DNA from: Arenimonas sp. GDDSR-1
Lineage (GTDB): Bacteria; Pseudomonadota; Gammaproteobacteria; Xanthomonadales; Xanthomonadaceae
NCBI RefSeq assembly: GCF_025980345.1
Contig: NZ_JAPDUI010000002.1
Span: 1 to 64,000, forward strand
Length of the DNA: 64,000 nt
Reading direction: 5' to 3'
Shown: positions 1 through 10,750 of the stretch, in pieces
How positions within the stretch are numbered: position 1 is the stretch's first letter
Layout of the letters: the number at the start of each line of letters is the position of its first letter
Notes under the pieces: model-generated
What the model was told of the DNA's origin: nothing
The model's database searches: none
What the model saw: the letters and a program-made list of their open reading frames with translations, nothing else
Program-made: the position numbers and the translations under genes

Positions 1-1367
1 AATCGCTGACCCAACGCCTGTCCGGAACCCTGCAACGCCTGCGCGGCGTCGGCCGGCTGACCGAAGACAACATCAAGGATTCCCTGCGCGAAGTGCGCAT
101 TGCCCTGCTCGAAGCCGATGTCGCCCTGCCGGTGGTGATGGCCTTGATCGAGCGCATCAAGGCGCGCGCGGTCGGTCAGGAAGTGCTTAGTAGTCTCACC
201 CCCGGGCAGGCTCTGATCAAAATCGTGCACGACGAACTCGCCGCGGTGATGGGTGCCGAGGCGGTCGATCTGAACTTCAATGTGCCGGCGCCGGCCATCA
301 TCCTGATGGCGGGTCTGCAGGGTGCGGGTAAAACCACGACGGTCGGCAAGCTGGCCAAATTCCTGAAGGAAAAGCGCAAGAAGAAAGTCATGGTGGTCAG
401 CTGCGACGTCTACCGTCCGGCCGCGATCGCCCAGCTGGAAGCCTTGGCCAAGCAGGTCGGGGTGAACTTCTTCCCCAGCCAAGCCAGCCAATCACCGGTG
501 GACATCGCCAAGGCCTGCATCAGCGAGGCCCGTAAAACCTACATGGATGTGGTGCTGGTCGATACCGCCGGCCGTCTGGCCATTGATGCCGACATGATGG
601 CCGAAATCCAGCAGCTGCATGCGGCCCTGAATCCGGTGGAAACCCTTTTCGTGGTCGATGCCATGACCGGCCAGGATGCCGCCAATACCGCCAAAGCGTT
701 CAGCGAAGCGCTGCCGCTGACCGGTGTGATCCTGACCAAAACCGACGGCGACGCCCGCGGCGGTGCCGCCCTGTCGGTCCGCCACATTACCGGCCAGCCG
801 ATCAAGTTCGTCGGCGTCGGTGAAAAGCCCGAGGGTCTGGATGTGTTCCATCCGGACCGGGCCGCCAGCCGCATCCTCGACATGGGCGATGTGCTCAGTC
901 TGGTCGAGCAGGTGCAGTCGCAGGTCGATCACGAAAAGGCCGCCAAGCTGGCCCAGAAAGTGGCCAAGGGCAAGAAATTCGACCTGAATGACATGCGCGA
1001 GCAGTTCCAGCAGATGCAGTCCATGGGCGGCTTGTCCGGCCTGATGGACAAGCTTCCGGGCATGGCGCAGGTGCCGGATCACGTCAAAAACCAGGTCACC
1101 GGCAAGGAAATGCCGCGCATGATCGCCATCATCAATTCGATGACCCCGAAAGAGCGCCGCAATCCTGGGCTGCTGAACGGCTCGCGCCGGGCCCGCATCG
1201 CCCGCGGTTCGGGCACCACCCCGGCCGACGTCAACCGCCTGCTCAAGCAGTACCAGCAGATGGAAGGCATGATGGCCAAGCTCTCGCGTGGCGGCATGAA
1301 GGGCATGATGCGCGGCATGAAAGGCATGCTCGGCGGCGGCTTTCCGGGCGGATTCGGCGGTCGTTAA
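1..1367 (+). CDS. ffh: Signal recognition particle protein Ffh (5' end truncated by window edge)
   Basis: GTPase motifs (GLQGAGKTTTVGKLA, DTAGR, TKTDGDARGG) and Met-rich C-terminal M domain. The frame stays open upstream of the listed GTG start (SLTQRLSGTLQRLRGVGRLTEDNIKDSLREVRIALLEADVALPVV), so the gene starts outside the window. Confidence 0.97.
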   Translation, partial: SLTQRLSGTLQRLRGVGRLTEDNIKDSLREVRIALLEADVALPVVMALIERIKARAVGQEVLSSLTPGQALIKIVHDELAAVMGAEAVDLNFNVPAPAIILMAGLQGAGKTTTVGKLAKFLKEKRKKKVMVVSCDVYRPAAIAQLEALAKQVGVNFFPSQASQSPVDIAKACISEARKTYMDVVLVDTAGRLAIDADMMAEIQQLHAALNPVETLFVVDAMTGQDAANTAKAFSEALPLTGVILTKTDGDARGGAALSVRHITGQPIKFVGVGEKPEGLDVFHPDRAASRILDMGDVLSLVEQVQSQVDHEKAAKLAQKVAKGKKFDLNDMREQFQQMQSMGGLSGLMDKLPGMAQVPDHVKNQVTGKEMPRMIAIINSMTPKERRNPGLLNGSRRARIARGSGTTPADVNRLLKQYQQMEGMMAKLSRGGMKGMMRGMKGMLGGGFPGGFGGR

Positions 1368-1464
1368 GCTTCCGGCTTTCCATAAGGCCGGTTTGGGGCT
1401 ATAATATCGGGCTACCCGAGGCTTCGGCCCCGATTCCACCCCGAACTACAGAGCACATTACATT

Positions 1465-1719
1465 ATGGTCAAGATCCGACTGACCCGCGGCGGCGCCAAA
1501 AAGCGTCCGTTCTACCACATCGTGGTGACCGACCAGCGCAACAAGCGCGATGGCCGTTCCATCGAGCGCGTGGGCTATTACAACCCGGTTGCCCAAGGCA
1601 ACGAAAAGCGCGTCGAGCTGAACACCGACCGCGTCAACCACTGGGTTTCCCAAGGCGCGCAGCTGACTGACAAAGTCCGCATGCTCGTGAAAGAAGCCTC
1701 GAGCCAGGCCGCTGCCTGA
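1465..1719 (+). CDS. rpsP: 30S ribosomal protein S16
   Basis: [41 protein letters not shown]; position between ffh and rimM. Confidence 0.98.
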   Translation: MVKIRLTRGGAKKRPFYHIVVTDQRNKRDGRSIERVGYYNPVAQGNEKRVELNTDRVNHWVSQGAQLTDKVRMLVKEASSQAAA

Positions 1720-1735
1720 GCCCGTCCTCGCGGCC

Positions 1736-2260
1736 ATGACGCGAGGGCCTGACATTACGCCGGAGCGCCGCATCCTCATTGGCAGGATGGTCGGCGCTTT
1801 CGGCATTTCAGGCGAAATCAAATGCCAAAGCTTCGCCGATCCGCCCCAGCAGCTGCTCAAATACAAGCCGCTGATTCTGGTCAATGCGGGTCAGGAGCGC
1901 ATTCTGGAAAGCCTGAGCGGACGCATGACCGCGAAAGGGCCGGTGATTCGCCTGCCCGGTGTGGATGACCGCGACGCGGCCGAAGCCCTGCACGGTGCCG
2001 AGTTGTGGGTGACCCGCAGCCAGCTGCCCAAGGCCAAGCCGGGCGAATACTACTGGATCGATCTGGAAGGTCTGCGCGTGACTAACCGCGAAGGCGTCGA
2101 TTTCGGCACGGTCTCGCATCTGTTCGACACCCCGGCCAATCCGGTCATGGTGGTGGTCGGCGAGCGCGAACGCCTGATTCCCTTCCTGCTGGACCGGTTC
2201 GTGGATACCGTCGATCTCGAGGCCGGCGAAATCCGCGTCGATTGGGATGCCGATTTCTGA
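1736..2260 (+). CDS. rimM: Ribosome maturation factor RimM
   Basis: [24 protein letters not shown]-terminus; synteny rpsP-rimM-trmD-rplS. Confidence 0.95.
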   Translation: MTRGPDITPERRILIGRMVGAFGISGEIKCQSFADPPQQLLKYKPLILVNAGQERILESLSGRMTAKGPVIRLPGVDDRDAAEALHGAELWVTRSQLPKAKPGEYYWIDLEGLRVTNREGVDFGTVSHLFDTPANPVMVVVGERERLIPFLLDRFVDTVDLEAGEIRVDWDADF

Positions 2261-3018
2261 TGCGCTTCGACGTCATCACCCTGTTTCCCGATTATTTCCG
2301 CCAGTGCCTGCAGGTCGGTGTGGTCGGCCGCGCCTTCGAGCGCGGTCTGGCCGGTTTGCATGTCTGGAATCCGCGGGATTTCACCCATGACAACTACCGC
2401 CGCATCGATGAGCGCCCGTTCGGCGGCGGGCCGGGCATGGTGATGATGGCCGATCCGCTGATGGAATGTCTGGATGCGGTGGTGCAGGCCGATGTGGCGC
2501 CCGCACATACCGTTTATCTGAGTCCGCAGGGACAGCCATTCACCCAGGCCAAGGCCCGCGAACTGGCCGGCCGGCCGCGTCTGGTGCTGCTGGCCGGACG
2601 TTACGAGGGCGTCGATCAGCGCTTTGTCGATGCCCGTATCGATGAGGAAATTTCGCTCGGGGATTATGTGCTGTCCGGTGGCGAGCTGCCGGCGGCCACC
2701 GTGATCGATGCCGTGGTCCGGCTGCTGGACGGCGTGCTCAATGATGCCGACTCGGCCATTCAGGACAGTTTTGAAGACGGCCTGCTGGACTGCCCGCATT
2801 ACACCCGCTCCGAGGCCCTCGGCACGCAGGGGGTTCCCGAGGTGCTGTTGTCCGGAAACCATGCCCTGATCGCCCGTTGGCGGCGCAAGCAGAGTCTGGG
2901 CCGGACCTGGCTGAAACGCCCGGATTTGCTGGATGAAACCCGGCTGAGCAGGGCCGATGCCGCGCTTCTGGCCGAGTTCAAAGCTGAACAGACCGGCAAT
3001 TCCCCGGCCAATGCCTGA
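2260..3018 (+). CDS. trmD: tRNA (guanine-N1)-methyltransferase TrmD
   Basis: [13 protein letters not shown] start, [41 protein letters not shown]. Start ATG overlaps the rimM stop (TGATG); the ORF-track start at 2242 is too early. Confidence 0.97.
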   Translation: MRFDVITLFPDYFRQCLQVGVVGRAFERGLAGLHVWNPRDFTHDNYRRIDERPFGGGPGMVMMADPLMECLDAVVQADVAPAHTVYLSPQGQPFTQAKARELAGRPRLVLLAGRYEGVDQRFVDARIDEEISLGDYVLSGGELPAATVIDAVVRLLDGVLNDADSAIQDSFEDGLLDCPHYTRSEALGTQGVPEVLLSGNHALIARWRRKQSLGRTWLKRPDLLDETRLSRADAALLAEFKAEQTGNSPANA

Positions 3019-3109
3019 AACCCCTAGTCAAAACCGCAACTTTCGGGCTATAATAAGCGGCTAAACACGCCGAGAGGCGTCCCCCAGAACGACTGAATCG
3101 TGGTGTCCT

Positions 3110-3469
3110 ATGAACCTCCTGCAAAAATTCGAAGCCGAACAAATCACCCGCAAGCTGCCTGACTTCGGTCCCGGCGACACCGTCGTGGTCAACGTCAAAG
3201 TCAAAGAAGGCAACCGCGAGCGCGTGCAAGCCTACGAAGGCGTGGTCATCGCGATCAAGAACCGCGGCCTGAATTCCGCTTTCACCGTCCGCAAGATTTC
3301 GCACGGTTTCGGCGTCGAGCGCGTGTTCCAGACCCACAGCGCCACCATCGACTCCGTGTCGGTCAAGCGCCGCGGTGACGTCCGTCAGGGCAAGCTGTAC
3401 TACCTGCGTGACCTCGAAGGCAAGAAAGCCCGCATCAAGGAAGACCTCAACTACGGCAAAAAAGCCTGA
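3110..3469 (+). CDS. rplS: 50S ribosomal protein L19
   Basis: [53 protein letters not shown]. Confidence 0.98.
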   Translation: MNLLQKFEAEQITRKLPDFGPGDTVVVNVKVKEGNRERVQAYEGVVIAIKNRGLNSAFTVRKISHGFGVERVFQTHSATIDSVSVKRRGDVRQGKLYYLRDLEGKKARIKEDLNYGKKA

Positions 3470-3494
3470 GTTGATGCCTGACCGTTTTGCACAC

Positions 3495-3521
3495 ACGGCC
3501 GCTCACGCGGCCGTTTGCATT
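3495..3521 (+). terminator. Rho-independent-like terminator after rplS
   Basis: Perfect stem ACGGCCGC-TCAC-GCGGCCGT followed by TTGCATTT. Confidence 0.6.
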
Positions 3522-3931
3522 TAAAGCGCATGAACAAAGACCCCCTCACCGAAGTCCGTGCCGATGTCTGGCTATGGGCCGCCCGCTTCTTCAAGACCCG
3601 GAGTCTGGCCAAGCAGATGCTGGCCGGCGGCAAGGTGCAGATCGGCGGTCAGGCCATCAAGCCCTCGCGCATGCTGCGCCGCGGCGATGTCCTGCAGATC
3701 ACGCGCGCCAATGAGCTTTATGAAATCAGCGTGCTCGGCCTGAGCGAGCAACGCGGTCCGGCACCCGCGGCGCAGGCCCTGTATTGCGAATCCGAAGCCT
3801 CGCGCATCCGGCGTGAAAGCGAACGCGAGATGAAGCGCCTGGCCAATGCCGGCTACAAGGCGCCGCTGACCAAGCCCGACAAGCGCGCACGCCGGCTGAT
3901 CCAGGCGCTCGGCGACATCGACGCGCTCTGA
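3515..3931 (+). CDS. hslR: S4-domain RNA-binding protein (Hsp15 family)
   Basis: VRADVWLWAARFFKTRSLAKQMLAGGKVQIGGQAIKPSRMLRRGDVLQI S4 domain. Confidence 0.85.
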   Translation: MHLKRMNKDPLTEVRADVWLWAARFFKTRSLAKQMLAGGKVQIGGQAIKPSRMLRRGDVLQITRANELYEISVLGLSEQRGPAPAAQALYCESEASRIRRESEREMKRLANAGYKAPLTKPDKRARRLIQALGDIDAL

Positions 3932-3932
3932 T

Positions 3933-6512
3933 TCAGCGCAGCTGTTTCAGACGATACAAGGCTTCGAGCGCCTGCTTCGGCGTCAATTCATCCGGTTGCA
4001 GGGCGTCCACGGCATCGGCCAGCGCATTGTCGGTCACGAACAGGCCGAGCTGCGCGGGCTGCTCAAGCGCCTGCGCCTGCAGGTTCAAGGGCTGCTGCGG
4101 CTTGTTTTCCAGCTGGGCCAGCGCCTGTTTCGCACGGGTCAGCACCGGCCTGGGCAGACCGGCCAGCGAGGCCACCTGCAGACCGAAACTGCGGTTGGCC
4201 GGCCCGTCCTTCACCGCATGCATGAAGATCAAACGGTCGCCATGTTCCACCGCATCCAGATGCACGTTGCGGATGCCGGCGTGGGTTTCAGGAAGTGCGG
4301 TCAGTTCGAAATAATGGGTGGCGAACAGGCAGTAGGCGCGGTTGCCGTCACACAGGGCTTCCGCGCAGGCCTGCGCCAGTGCCAGACCGTCGTACGTCGA
4401 CGTGCCGCGTCCGATTTCATCCATCAGCACGAATGAACGGGGTCCGGCATTACGCAGGATGAAACTGGTTTCCGCCATTTCCACCATGAAGGTCGACTGG
4501 CCGCGCGCCAGATCATCGCCGGCACCGATGCGGGTCAGGATGCGGTCGATCGGGCCGAGCTGGGCGGACTCGGCCGGAACGAAACTGCCGATGTAAGCAA
4601 GCAGGATGATCAGCGCATTCTGCCGCATGTAGGTGGATTTACCGCCCATGTTCGGACCGGTGATCAGCAGCATGCGCTGCTCGCCATCGAGAATAAGATC
4701 ATTTGGTTCGAAAGCCTGCTCGCGGACCTGCTCCACCACGGGATGCCGGCCACGTCGGATGCGGATGCCATCGTCGTCCAGCAACTGCGGACGGCACCAG
4801 TTCAGGGCCTCGGCGCGCTCGGCGAAGGCTGCCAGCACATCACATTCGGCCAGGGCCTGGGCGCAGGCTTTCAGGCTCTGCAAATCGTCATTGAGCCGGT
4901 CGAGCAGCTGTTCATAGAGAAAGCGTTCGCGCGCCAGCGAACGTTCCCTCGCCGAAAGCACTTTGTCTTCGAAGGCTTTGAGTTCTTCGGTGATGAAACG
5001 CTCGGCGCCGGTCAATGTCTGGCGTCGGGTGTAGTGTGCCGGTGCTTTTTCGGCCTGGCCTTTGCTGATTTCGATGTAATAGCCATGCACGCGGTTGTAG
5101 CCGACCTTCAGCGTGGCAATGCCCGTTGCGGCTTTTTCACGCGCTTCCAGATCCACCAGAAACTGATCGGCATTGGTCGAAAGCACGCGCAGTTCGTCGA
5201 GTTCGGCATCGAAACCGCCGGCAAAGACGCCGCCATCCCGCAACAGGACCGCCGGTTGTTCCAGTAAGGCCGCCTGCAGGTGTGCTGCCAGTTCAGGATG
5301 CCGTCCCAGCGCGGCGCGCAACTCCCGCAGCCGGGGCGCTTCGGCCGGTTGCAGCACGGCTTCGATGTCGGGCAGACGCAGCAGTCCGTCGCGCAGGCCG
5401 CTGAGATCGCGCGGCCGTGCACTGCGCAGGGCAACACGGGTCAGCATCCGTTCCAGATCGCCGATGCCGCGGAACACGGCCCGAAGCGGCTCGGACCATT
5501 GACGGTCGAGAAGTTCGGCCACGGCCTCATGACGATGCCTGACGGTGTCGGCATTCCGCAAAGGACGGTGCAGCCAGCGCCGCAACAGGCGTCCGGCCAT
5601 TGGACTGCAGGTCGTATCGAGGACGCCCAGCAAGGTGTGCTGCAATTGACCATCGAAGCGCTCATCCAGCTCCAGATGCCGGCGGGTGGCGGCATTCATG
5701 GCGATGGCATCATCGCTTGCTTCCCATTGCAGCGAGCTCAGATGCGGCAGCCGCTGTTTCTGGGTTTCTTCCAGATACCCAAGCAAAGCCCCGGCGGCGG
5801 CGATCCCGGCGCTGTAAGAAGGCGTGTTTTCATCCAAGCCGAAACCGCTGAGGTCGGCGACCCCGAAAAACTGCAGAAGCTGCCGTGCGCTGGTTTCAGC
5901 ATCGAAATACCACACCGGCCGCCGGCGCAGGCCCTTGCTGCCGGCCAGAAGATTGGCGAGTTCATCGGAGTCCGGTATGAGGATTTCGGCGGGGTTCAGA
6001 CGCGCCAGTTCCGCCGTCAGTTGCTCGGCATCGCCGGCATAACTGAGCAGGAAGCGTCCTGCGGCAACATCGGCCCATGCCAATCCGAATCCCTGTTTGG
6101 TCCGGGAAACCGACAGCAGCAGTTGTTCACGCCGGTCGTCCAGAAGGGCTTCATCGGTCAGCGTTCCGGGCGTGATGACCCGGACCACTTTGCGTTCCAC
6201 CAGGCCCTTGGCCAGTGCCGGATCACCGATCTGCTCGCAGATGGCCACCGATTCACCGAGTGCGACCAGCCGGGCCAGATAGCCGTCGGCGGCATGGTAG
6301 GGCACGCCCGCCATCGGAATGGCGTTGCCGCCGCTCTGGCCGCGCTGGGTCAGGGTGATGTCGAGCAGACGCGCGGCCTTACGGGCATCGTCGTAAAACA
6401 GTTCATAGAAATCGCCCATGCGGAAAAACAGCAGCACATCGGGGTATTCGGCTTTGGCGCTGAAGAACTGCCGCATTAGCGGCGTGTGCTGGGATAAATC
6501 GTTCGAAGCCAT
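3933..6512 (-). CDS. mutS: DNA mismatch repair protein MutS
   Basis: [34 protein letters not shown]; Walker [35 protein letters not shown]. Confidence 0.98.
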   Translation of the reverse strand: MASNDLSQHTPLMRQFFSAKAEYPDVLLFFRMGDFYELFYDDARKAARLLDITLTQRGQSGGNAIPMAGVPYHAADGYLARLVALGESVAICEQIGDPALAKGLVERKVVRVITPGTLTDEALLDDRREQLLLSVSRTKQGFGLAWADVAAGRFLLSYAGDAEQLTAELARLNPAEILIPDSDELANLLAGSKGLRRRPVWYFDAETSARQLLQFFGVADLSGFGLDENTPSYSAGIAAAGALLGYLEETQKQRLPHLSSLQWEASDDAIAMNAATRRHLELDERFDGQLQHTLLGVLDTTCSPMAGRLLRRWLHRPLRNADTVRHRHEAVAELLDRQWSEPLRAVFRGIGDLERMLTRVALRSARPRDLSGLRDGLLRLPDIEAVLQPAEAPRLRELRAALGRHPELAAHLQAALLEQPAVLLRDGGVFAGGFDAELDELRVLSTNADQFLVDLEAREKAATGIATLKVGYNRVHGYYIEISKGQAEKAPAHYTRRQTLTGAERFITEELKAFEDKVLSARERSLARERFLYEQLLDRLNDDLQSLKACAQALAECDVLAAFAERAEALNWCRPQLLDDDGIRIRRGRHPVVEQVREQAFEPNDLILDGEQRMLLITGPNMGGKSTYMRQNALIILLAYIGSFVPAESAQLGPIDRILTRIGAGDDLARGQSTFMVEMAETSFILRNAGPRSFVLMDEIGRGTSTYDGLALAQACAEALCDGNRAYCLFATHYFELTALPETHAGIRNVHLDAVEHGDRLIFMHAVKDGPANRSFGLQVASLAGLPRPVLTRAKQALAQLENKPQQPLNLQAQALEQPAQLGLFVTDNALADAVDALQPDELTPKQALEALYRLKQLR

Positions 6513-6528
6513 GGGGTTTTCGCTTATG

Positions 6529-6540
6529 CTATGGCCATAG
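6529..6540. promoter_or_regulatory. 12-bp perfect palindrome CTATGGCCATAG in the mutS/pncC divergent intergenic region
   Basis: Read directly; lies in the 50 bp between divergent start codons. Confidence 0.35.
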
Positions 6541-6562
6541 TCTAACCCGAGGCAGACCCTGC

Positions 6563-7069
6563 TTGAACGCTTTCGTTGATGGATCCGATATTGCCCTGCA
6601 ACAGCTGGCCCGGCAGCTCGGCGACCGCCTGTTGGCGGAACACCTTACCCTGTGCACGGCCGAGAGCTGCACCGGCGGCTGGATCGCCAAGATCCTGACC
6701 GACATCCCGGGCAGCTCGGCCTGGTTCGATTGCGGCATGGCGGCCTACAGTTACGAGGCCAAACAGGCTTTGTTGCGGGTGCGTCCGGAAACCCTGATGG
6801 AACATGGCGCGGTCAGCAAGGAGACTGCCCTGGAAATGGTCTCCGGCGCGTTGATTACGTCCGGTGCAAGCCTGGCCGTGGCGGTAACCGGCATTGCCGG
6901 CCCGGGCGGCGGTCTGCCGGGCAAGCCGGTCGGCACGGTTTGGATTGCCTGGAAGCGGCGCGGCCATTATCCGAGCGCCCAGGTCTTTCATTTCGAGGGA
7001 GACCGCGAAGCCGTGCGCCGGCAAACGGTCGCAGTGGCTTTGCAGGGATTGATGCCCTTAATTGGTTAG
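6563..7069 (+). CDS. pncC: CinA C-terminal domain / nicotinamide-nucleotide amidohydrolase family protein
   Basis: [63 protein letters not shown]. Confidence 0.92.
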   Translation: MNAFVDGSDIALQQLARQLGDRLLAEHLTLCTAESCTGGWIAKILTDIPGSSAWFDCGMAAYSYEAKQALLRVRPETLMEHGAVSKETALEMVSGALITSGASLAVAVTGIAGPGGGLPGKPVGTVWIAWKRRGHYPSAQVFHFEGDREAVRRQTVAVALQGLMPLIG

Positions 7070-7123
7070 AGTTTCCGATTTCCGGCCACGGCTTGACCGG
7101 GGCTTTCAACGAAGGAAAATGTC

Positions 7124-9004
7124 ATGCGATTCCATCAATTTCTTACGGCGGTGCTGTTAGGCTGCGCTGCATCGGCTTCTTCGGCCGCGGAAACTTCACC
7201 GGAGTTCGTGCCGCAATGGGCGAAATCCGCCGTGTGGTATCAGATCTTTCCCGAGCGCTTCCGCAACGGCGATCCGTCGAATGATCCGACCGTGGCCGAC
7301 ATCGCCGGTGCCGATCCGATGGATCCGCCGAAGCAGTGGCGCGTTCATCCCTGGGGCAGCGACTGGTATCAGCTGCAGGACTACGAAAAAGCCAACGGTG
7401 AGCCGGAACTGTGGAAACATATGCAGCGCCGCCGTTACGGCGGCGACCTGCAGGGCGTAATCGACAAGCTCGATTACCTGCAGGATCTCGGCATCAATGC
7501 CATTTACCTGAACCCGGTCTTCGATGCGCCCTCGAACCACAAATACGACGGCGCCAGTTACCATCACATCGATCCGAATTTCGGTCCCGACCCCAAAGGC
7601 GACCGTGCTTTGATGGCCAAAGAAAACCCCGGCGATCCGAAAACCTGGGTGTGGACCAAAGCCGATGAGCTGGCGCTCAAGCTGATTGCCGAAGCCCACA
7701 GGCGCGGTATCCGTGTCATTTTCGACGGCGTCTTCAATCACATGGGCTTCAACAGTTTCGCGCTGCAGGACGTCCGCCGCAATAAGATGAAATCGCCGTA
7801 TCTGAGCTGGTTCACCATCAAGAACTTCGATGACCCGGCCTCAGGGGTTCAGTTCGACTACGAGGGCTGGTGGGGCAACAAGTCGCTTCCCGAACTGCGC
7901 GAGGACGCCAACGGCATCGTTGCCGGTCCGAAGGCCTACATCTTCGCCGCCACCCAGCGTTGGATGAACCCGAAGGGGCAGGGCACGCAGCACGGCATCG
8001 ACGGCTGGCGTCTGGATGTCGCCTACATGGTTGCGCATCCGTTCTGGAAGGACTGGCGCCGTCATGTCAAAGCCATCAATCCGGAGGCCTACCTCACTGC
8101 CGAGATCGTCAATACGCCCGAGGTCGTGAAACCGTACCTGCAGGGCGATGAATTCGACGCTGAAATGCATTACAACTTCGCATTCACGGCCGCCGAGTTC
8201 CTGTTCAACGAAGGCAAATACCGCATCAGTGCCCGCGAATTCGACCGCAAGCTGGCCGAGTTGCGCACGCTGTACCCGCCAGGCGTGGCCTATGTGAACC
8301 AGAATCTGTTCGGCAGCCATGACACTAACCGCATCGGGTCCTACATCGTCAACCGCGGCTTGGGCAACTTCCGCGACTGGGGCAAGTGGTTCCAGATGTC
8401 ACAGCCGATCAACAATCCGGCATTCAGCGTGCGCAAACCGAATGCCGCCGAGCTCCAGCTGCAGAAACTGTTCGTGGTGCTGCAGATGACCTATGTCGGT
8501 GCTCCGATGGTGTATTACGGCGATGAAGTGGGCATGTGGGGCGGCAACGATCCGGATGACCGCAAGCCGATGATCTGGCCGGACATCGTCTATGAAAAAG
8601 AACGGGCTCTGCCGAAGCAGGACCTGCGGCCGGAATCCGAAGCCGATACGGTGGTGCAGAATGCCGATCTCCATGCGTTCTACAAAAAACTGATCGGCAT
8701 CCGGAACGCCCATCCGGCGCTGCGTACCGGAAGCTACAAGACCCTGCTGGCGGACAATGGCGACGAGGTGTTCGCCTATGAGCGGCAGTCGGGCGACGAG
8801 GTCCTGTGGGTCATCCTCAATAATTCGGAAAGGGAACAGACCGTGCGTCTGCCGCGTGCGGGCTTCGATGAATTCGAAGACCTGCTCAACGGCCGGACCT
8901 ATGCGGGGCAGCGGGCGGAGATGGAATTCAGCGTATCCGCCAAACAGGCGGCGGTATTGCGTGCTGTGCGTGTTCCGCTCAATGGCAGCGCTCCGGGCCG
9001 CTAG
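7124..9004 (+). CDS. Secreted/periplasmic GH13 alpha-amylase family (cyclomaltodextrinase/neopullulanase-like) glycoside hydrolase
   Basis: Signal peptide MRFHQFLTAVLLGCAASASSAAE; GH13 motifs WYQIFPERF, GVFNHMG, DGWRLDVA, TAEIVN, GSHDTNR. Confidence 0.9.
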   Translation: MRFHQFLTAVLLGCAASASSAAETSPEFVPQWAKSAVWYQIFPERFRNGDPSNDPTVADIAGADPMDPPKQWRVHPWGSDWYQLQDYEKANGEPELWKHMQRRRYGGDLQGVIDKLDYLQDLGINAIYLNPVFDAPSNHKYDGASYHHIDPNFGPDPKGDRALMAKENPGDPKTWVWTKADELALKLIAEAHRRGIRVIFDGVFNHMGFNSFALQDVRRNKMKSPYLSWFTIKNFDDPASGVQFDYEGWWGNKSLPELREDANGIVAGPKAYIFAATQRWMNPKGQGTQHGIDGWRLDVAYMVAHPFWKDWRRHVKAINPEAYLTAEIVNTPEVVKPYLQGDEFDAEMHYNFAFTAAEFLFNEGKYRISAREFDRKLAELRTLYPPGVAYVNQNLFGSHDTNRIGSYIVNRGLGNFRDWGKWFQMSQPINNPAFSVRKPNAAELQLQKLFVVLQMTYVGAPMVYYGDEVGMWGGNDPDDRKPMIWPDIVYEKERALPKQDLRPESEADTVVQNADLHAFYKKLIGIRNAHPALRTGSYKTLLADNGDEVFAYERQSGDEVLWVILNNSEREQTVRLPRAGFDEFEDLLNGRTYAGQRAEMEFSVSAKQAAVLRAVRVPLNGSAPGR

Positions 9005-9029
9005 CCGGGACCGGCGGTAGCTGTCCCGG
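9005..9029. terminator. Terminator-like hairpin between convergent genes
   Basis: CCGGGAC-11nt-GTCCCGG stem without poly-T. Confidence 0.35.
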
Positions 9030-9050
9030 GTAGAGGCTCCGGCGGGCGTC

Positions 9051-10742
9051 CTAGAACTTCGACTTATCGAGGGGGCGTTCCCGGTGCATCAGCGTCCATT
9101 CGGCATGTTCGGCCAAGGCGGCCTCGCCCAGCGTACGCAGGATACGCCGCCGTTCCTCATCGGACCGGCTGCTGTCGAGCCGGCGTTTGGCGGCGTTGAA
9201 AATGCGGGCCATGAACCGGTACTGTTTGATCAGCTCTTTGTCGGCTTTCTTGTAAGCGTAGGCTTCATGCACCGCCGCCGTTACCGACAGCAGCCCCATG
9301 GTGGCGACCATCACGTTCTGCGCCAGGCCATCGATGGCGCGCGCGAATACCGCCAGAACCACGCTGATGCCGATGCCGATCCACAGGCAGGAAGCGGCCA
9401 GCCATTCATTGCGCCGGTGATGGCGGACGCGCTTTTCGGAAGTGGCCGAATAATACGCCAGCTGGCCGGGTGAATCCGAAGTGCCGATCCATTCGCGGAT
9501 GACCGTATCGATGCCATCCAATGAAGGATCCAGCGGTTTGAGCATGCCTTCCAGGCTGGCTGCACGCATCACATTGCGGATCCAGCCCAGCTCCACATCC
9601 TGCTTCTGCAGGAAATTGTCGTGGGCGAAAGCCGGCCGGCCGGTATCGACAATGCCGGCGCGGCGCCAATACGATTGCACGCGCAGTCCTTCAGCAAGGG
9701 CACGGTAATCGATGTACTGGCGATGCCACTCACGCCGTGTGGCAACGCTGTTGATGCCGATGCCGGCCAGGAAGAACAGCAGGAACAGATAGATCATCAC
9801 GTCCTTGGCCATGATGTCCGAGTACATGATGAAGGCATAGCCCATCAGGGCCGCAAGAACGTAGGTGATCAGCAGAATACGGCTGACCCGGCGCCGGTAG
9901 GTCGTCGCCAGCCAGTCGGCGCCGCCGAAGTAAACGCCGATAGGGCAGTCGGTTTTACCCAGGGATCCGGCTTCGAGGATTTCATCACGGTATTGCCGGC
10001 AATCATGATGGTATTCGACCTGTCGGCGGAACATGGTAGCGAAGGATTCCGGTATCCGTTCTGAAGGCTGGGCATCATCGCCCGAGGTCAGCCAACGGCC
10101 TTCGCCATCGAGGTCGGTTTCGCTGCTCTGGCGGCCGGCCGGAATGTGGAAAACCAATGATTCTTCATCGAGGCCCAGGTTTCCCGTGGCGGCTTGACGG
10201 CGGTCGACGGTCCCGGGCAGGGTGCCGTGCAGGTGGTATTCGACCACCTGCGCGGTTCCGCCGAAATGGCCGTTTTCGGAACCATCCCAGAGCGCCAGCA
10301 GGATATGGCAATGGCTGGAGGTGAACATGCCGGCATGGGCATACTGACGGTTGCGGGCATAGCCGCCATGACGGATATCATCCGGACTCCGTGCATCCTG
10401 CAATGCGAGCTCGAGGCAGGCGCATTGCTGCAGCTGCCGGTCGAATTCCGCCAGTTCTTCAGGGTCGTCGAAGTCACTCCGGTAGAGGACAGCCGGTACC
10501 GGCAGGGCGGCGATCACGCGGATGCCGCGTTCCAGCGCGATGCCGGCCACCAGCTGATCGGCGCCGGCCGCCAACGGGCAAAGCACCGTCAGCGGCAATT
10601 CGGGATAATCATGCTCCAGCAGATCGAACAACGCATGGATCTGTTTACGCAGGCGCGGTAATTCAGTGGCCCGCAGGTTACGGTGTCCGGTTACGCCAAT
10701 GACCAGGCCTGCCGTTTCAGCGGTTTGATGAGTTTGAGCCAT
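9051..10742 (-). CDS. SLOG-like (Rossmann) N-terminal domain fused to two 2TM hairpins (SLATT-like membrane effector)
   Basis: N-term VIGVTGHRNL, LAAGADQLVAGIALERGIRVIAALP, HCHILLALWDG..GGTAQVVEYH (LOG/DprA-like pattern). Four hydrophobic segments: RILLITYVLAALMGYAFIMY, VMIYLFLLFFLAGIGINSVA, WLAASCLWIGIGISVVLAVFA, NVMVATMGLLSVTAAVHEAYAY. C-term ALAEHAEWTLMHRERPL. Domain assignment by eye. Confidence 0.7.
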   Translation of the reverse strand: MAQTHQTAETAGLVIGVTGHRNLRATELPRLRKQIHALFDLLEHDYPELPLTVLCPLAAGADQLVAGIALERGIRVIAALPVPAVLYRSDFDDPEELAEFDRQLQQCACLELALQDARSPDDIRHGGYARNRQYAHAGMFTSSHCHILLALWDGSENGHFGGTAQVVEYHLHGTLPGTVDRRQAATGNLGLDEESLVFHIPAGRQSSETDLDGEGRWLTSGDDAQPSERIPESFATMFRRQVEYHHDCRQYRDEILEAGSLGKTDCPIGVYFGGADWLATTYRRRVSRILLITYVLAALMGYAFIMYSDIMAKDVMIYLFLLFFLAGIGINSVATRREWHRQYIDYRALAEGLRVQSYWRRAGIVDTGRPAFAHDNFLQKQDVELGWIRNVMRAASLEGMLKPLDPSLDGIDTVIREWIGTSDSPGQLAYYSATSEKRVRHHRRNEWLAASCLWIGIGISVVLAVFARAIDGLAQNVMVATMGLLSVTAAVHEAYAYKKADKELIKQYRFMARIFNAAKRRLDSSRSDEERRRILRTLGEAALAEHAEWTLMHRERPLDKSKF

Positions 10743-10750
10743 GGTCGCAA

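Noticed and set aside
5280-6479. 399-aa plus-strand ORF antisense to mutS
   Set aside because: Antisense shadow; mutS motifs are intact on the minus strand.
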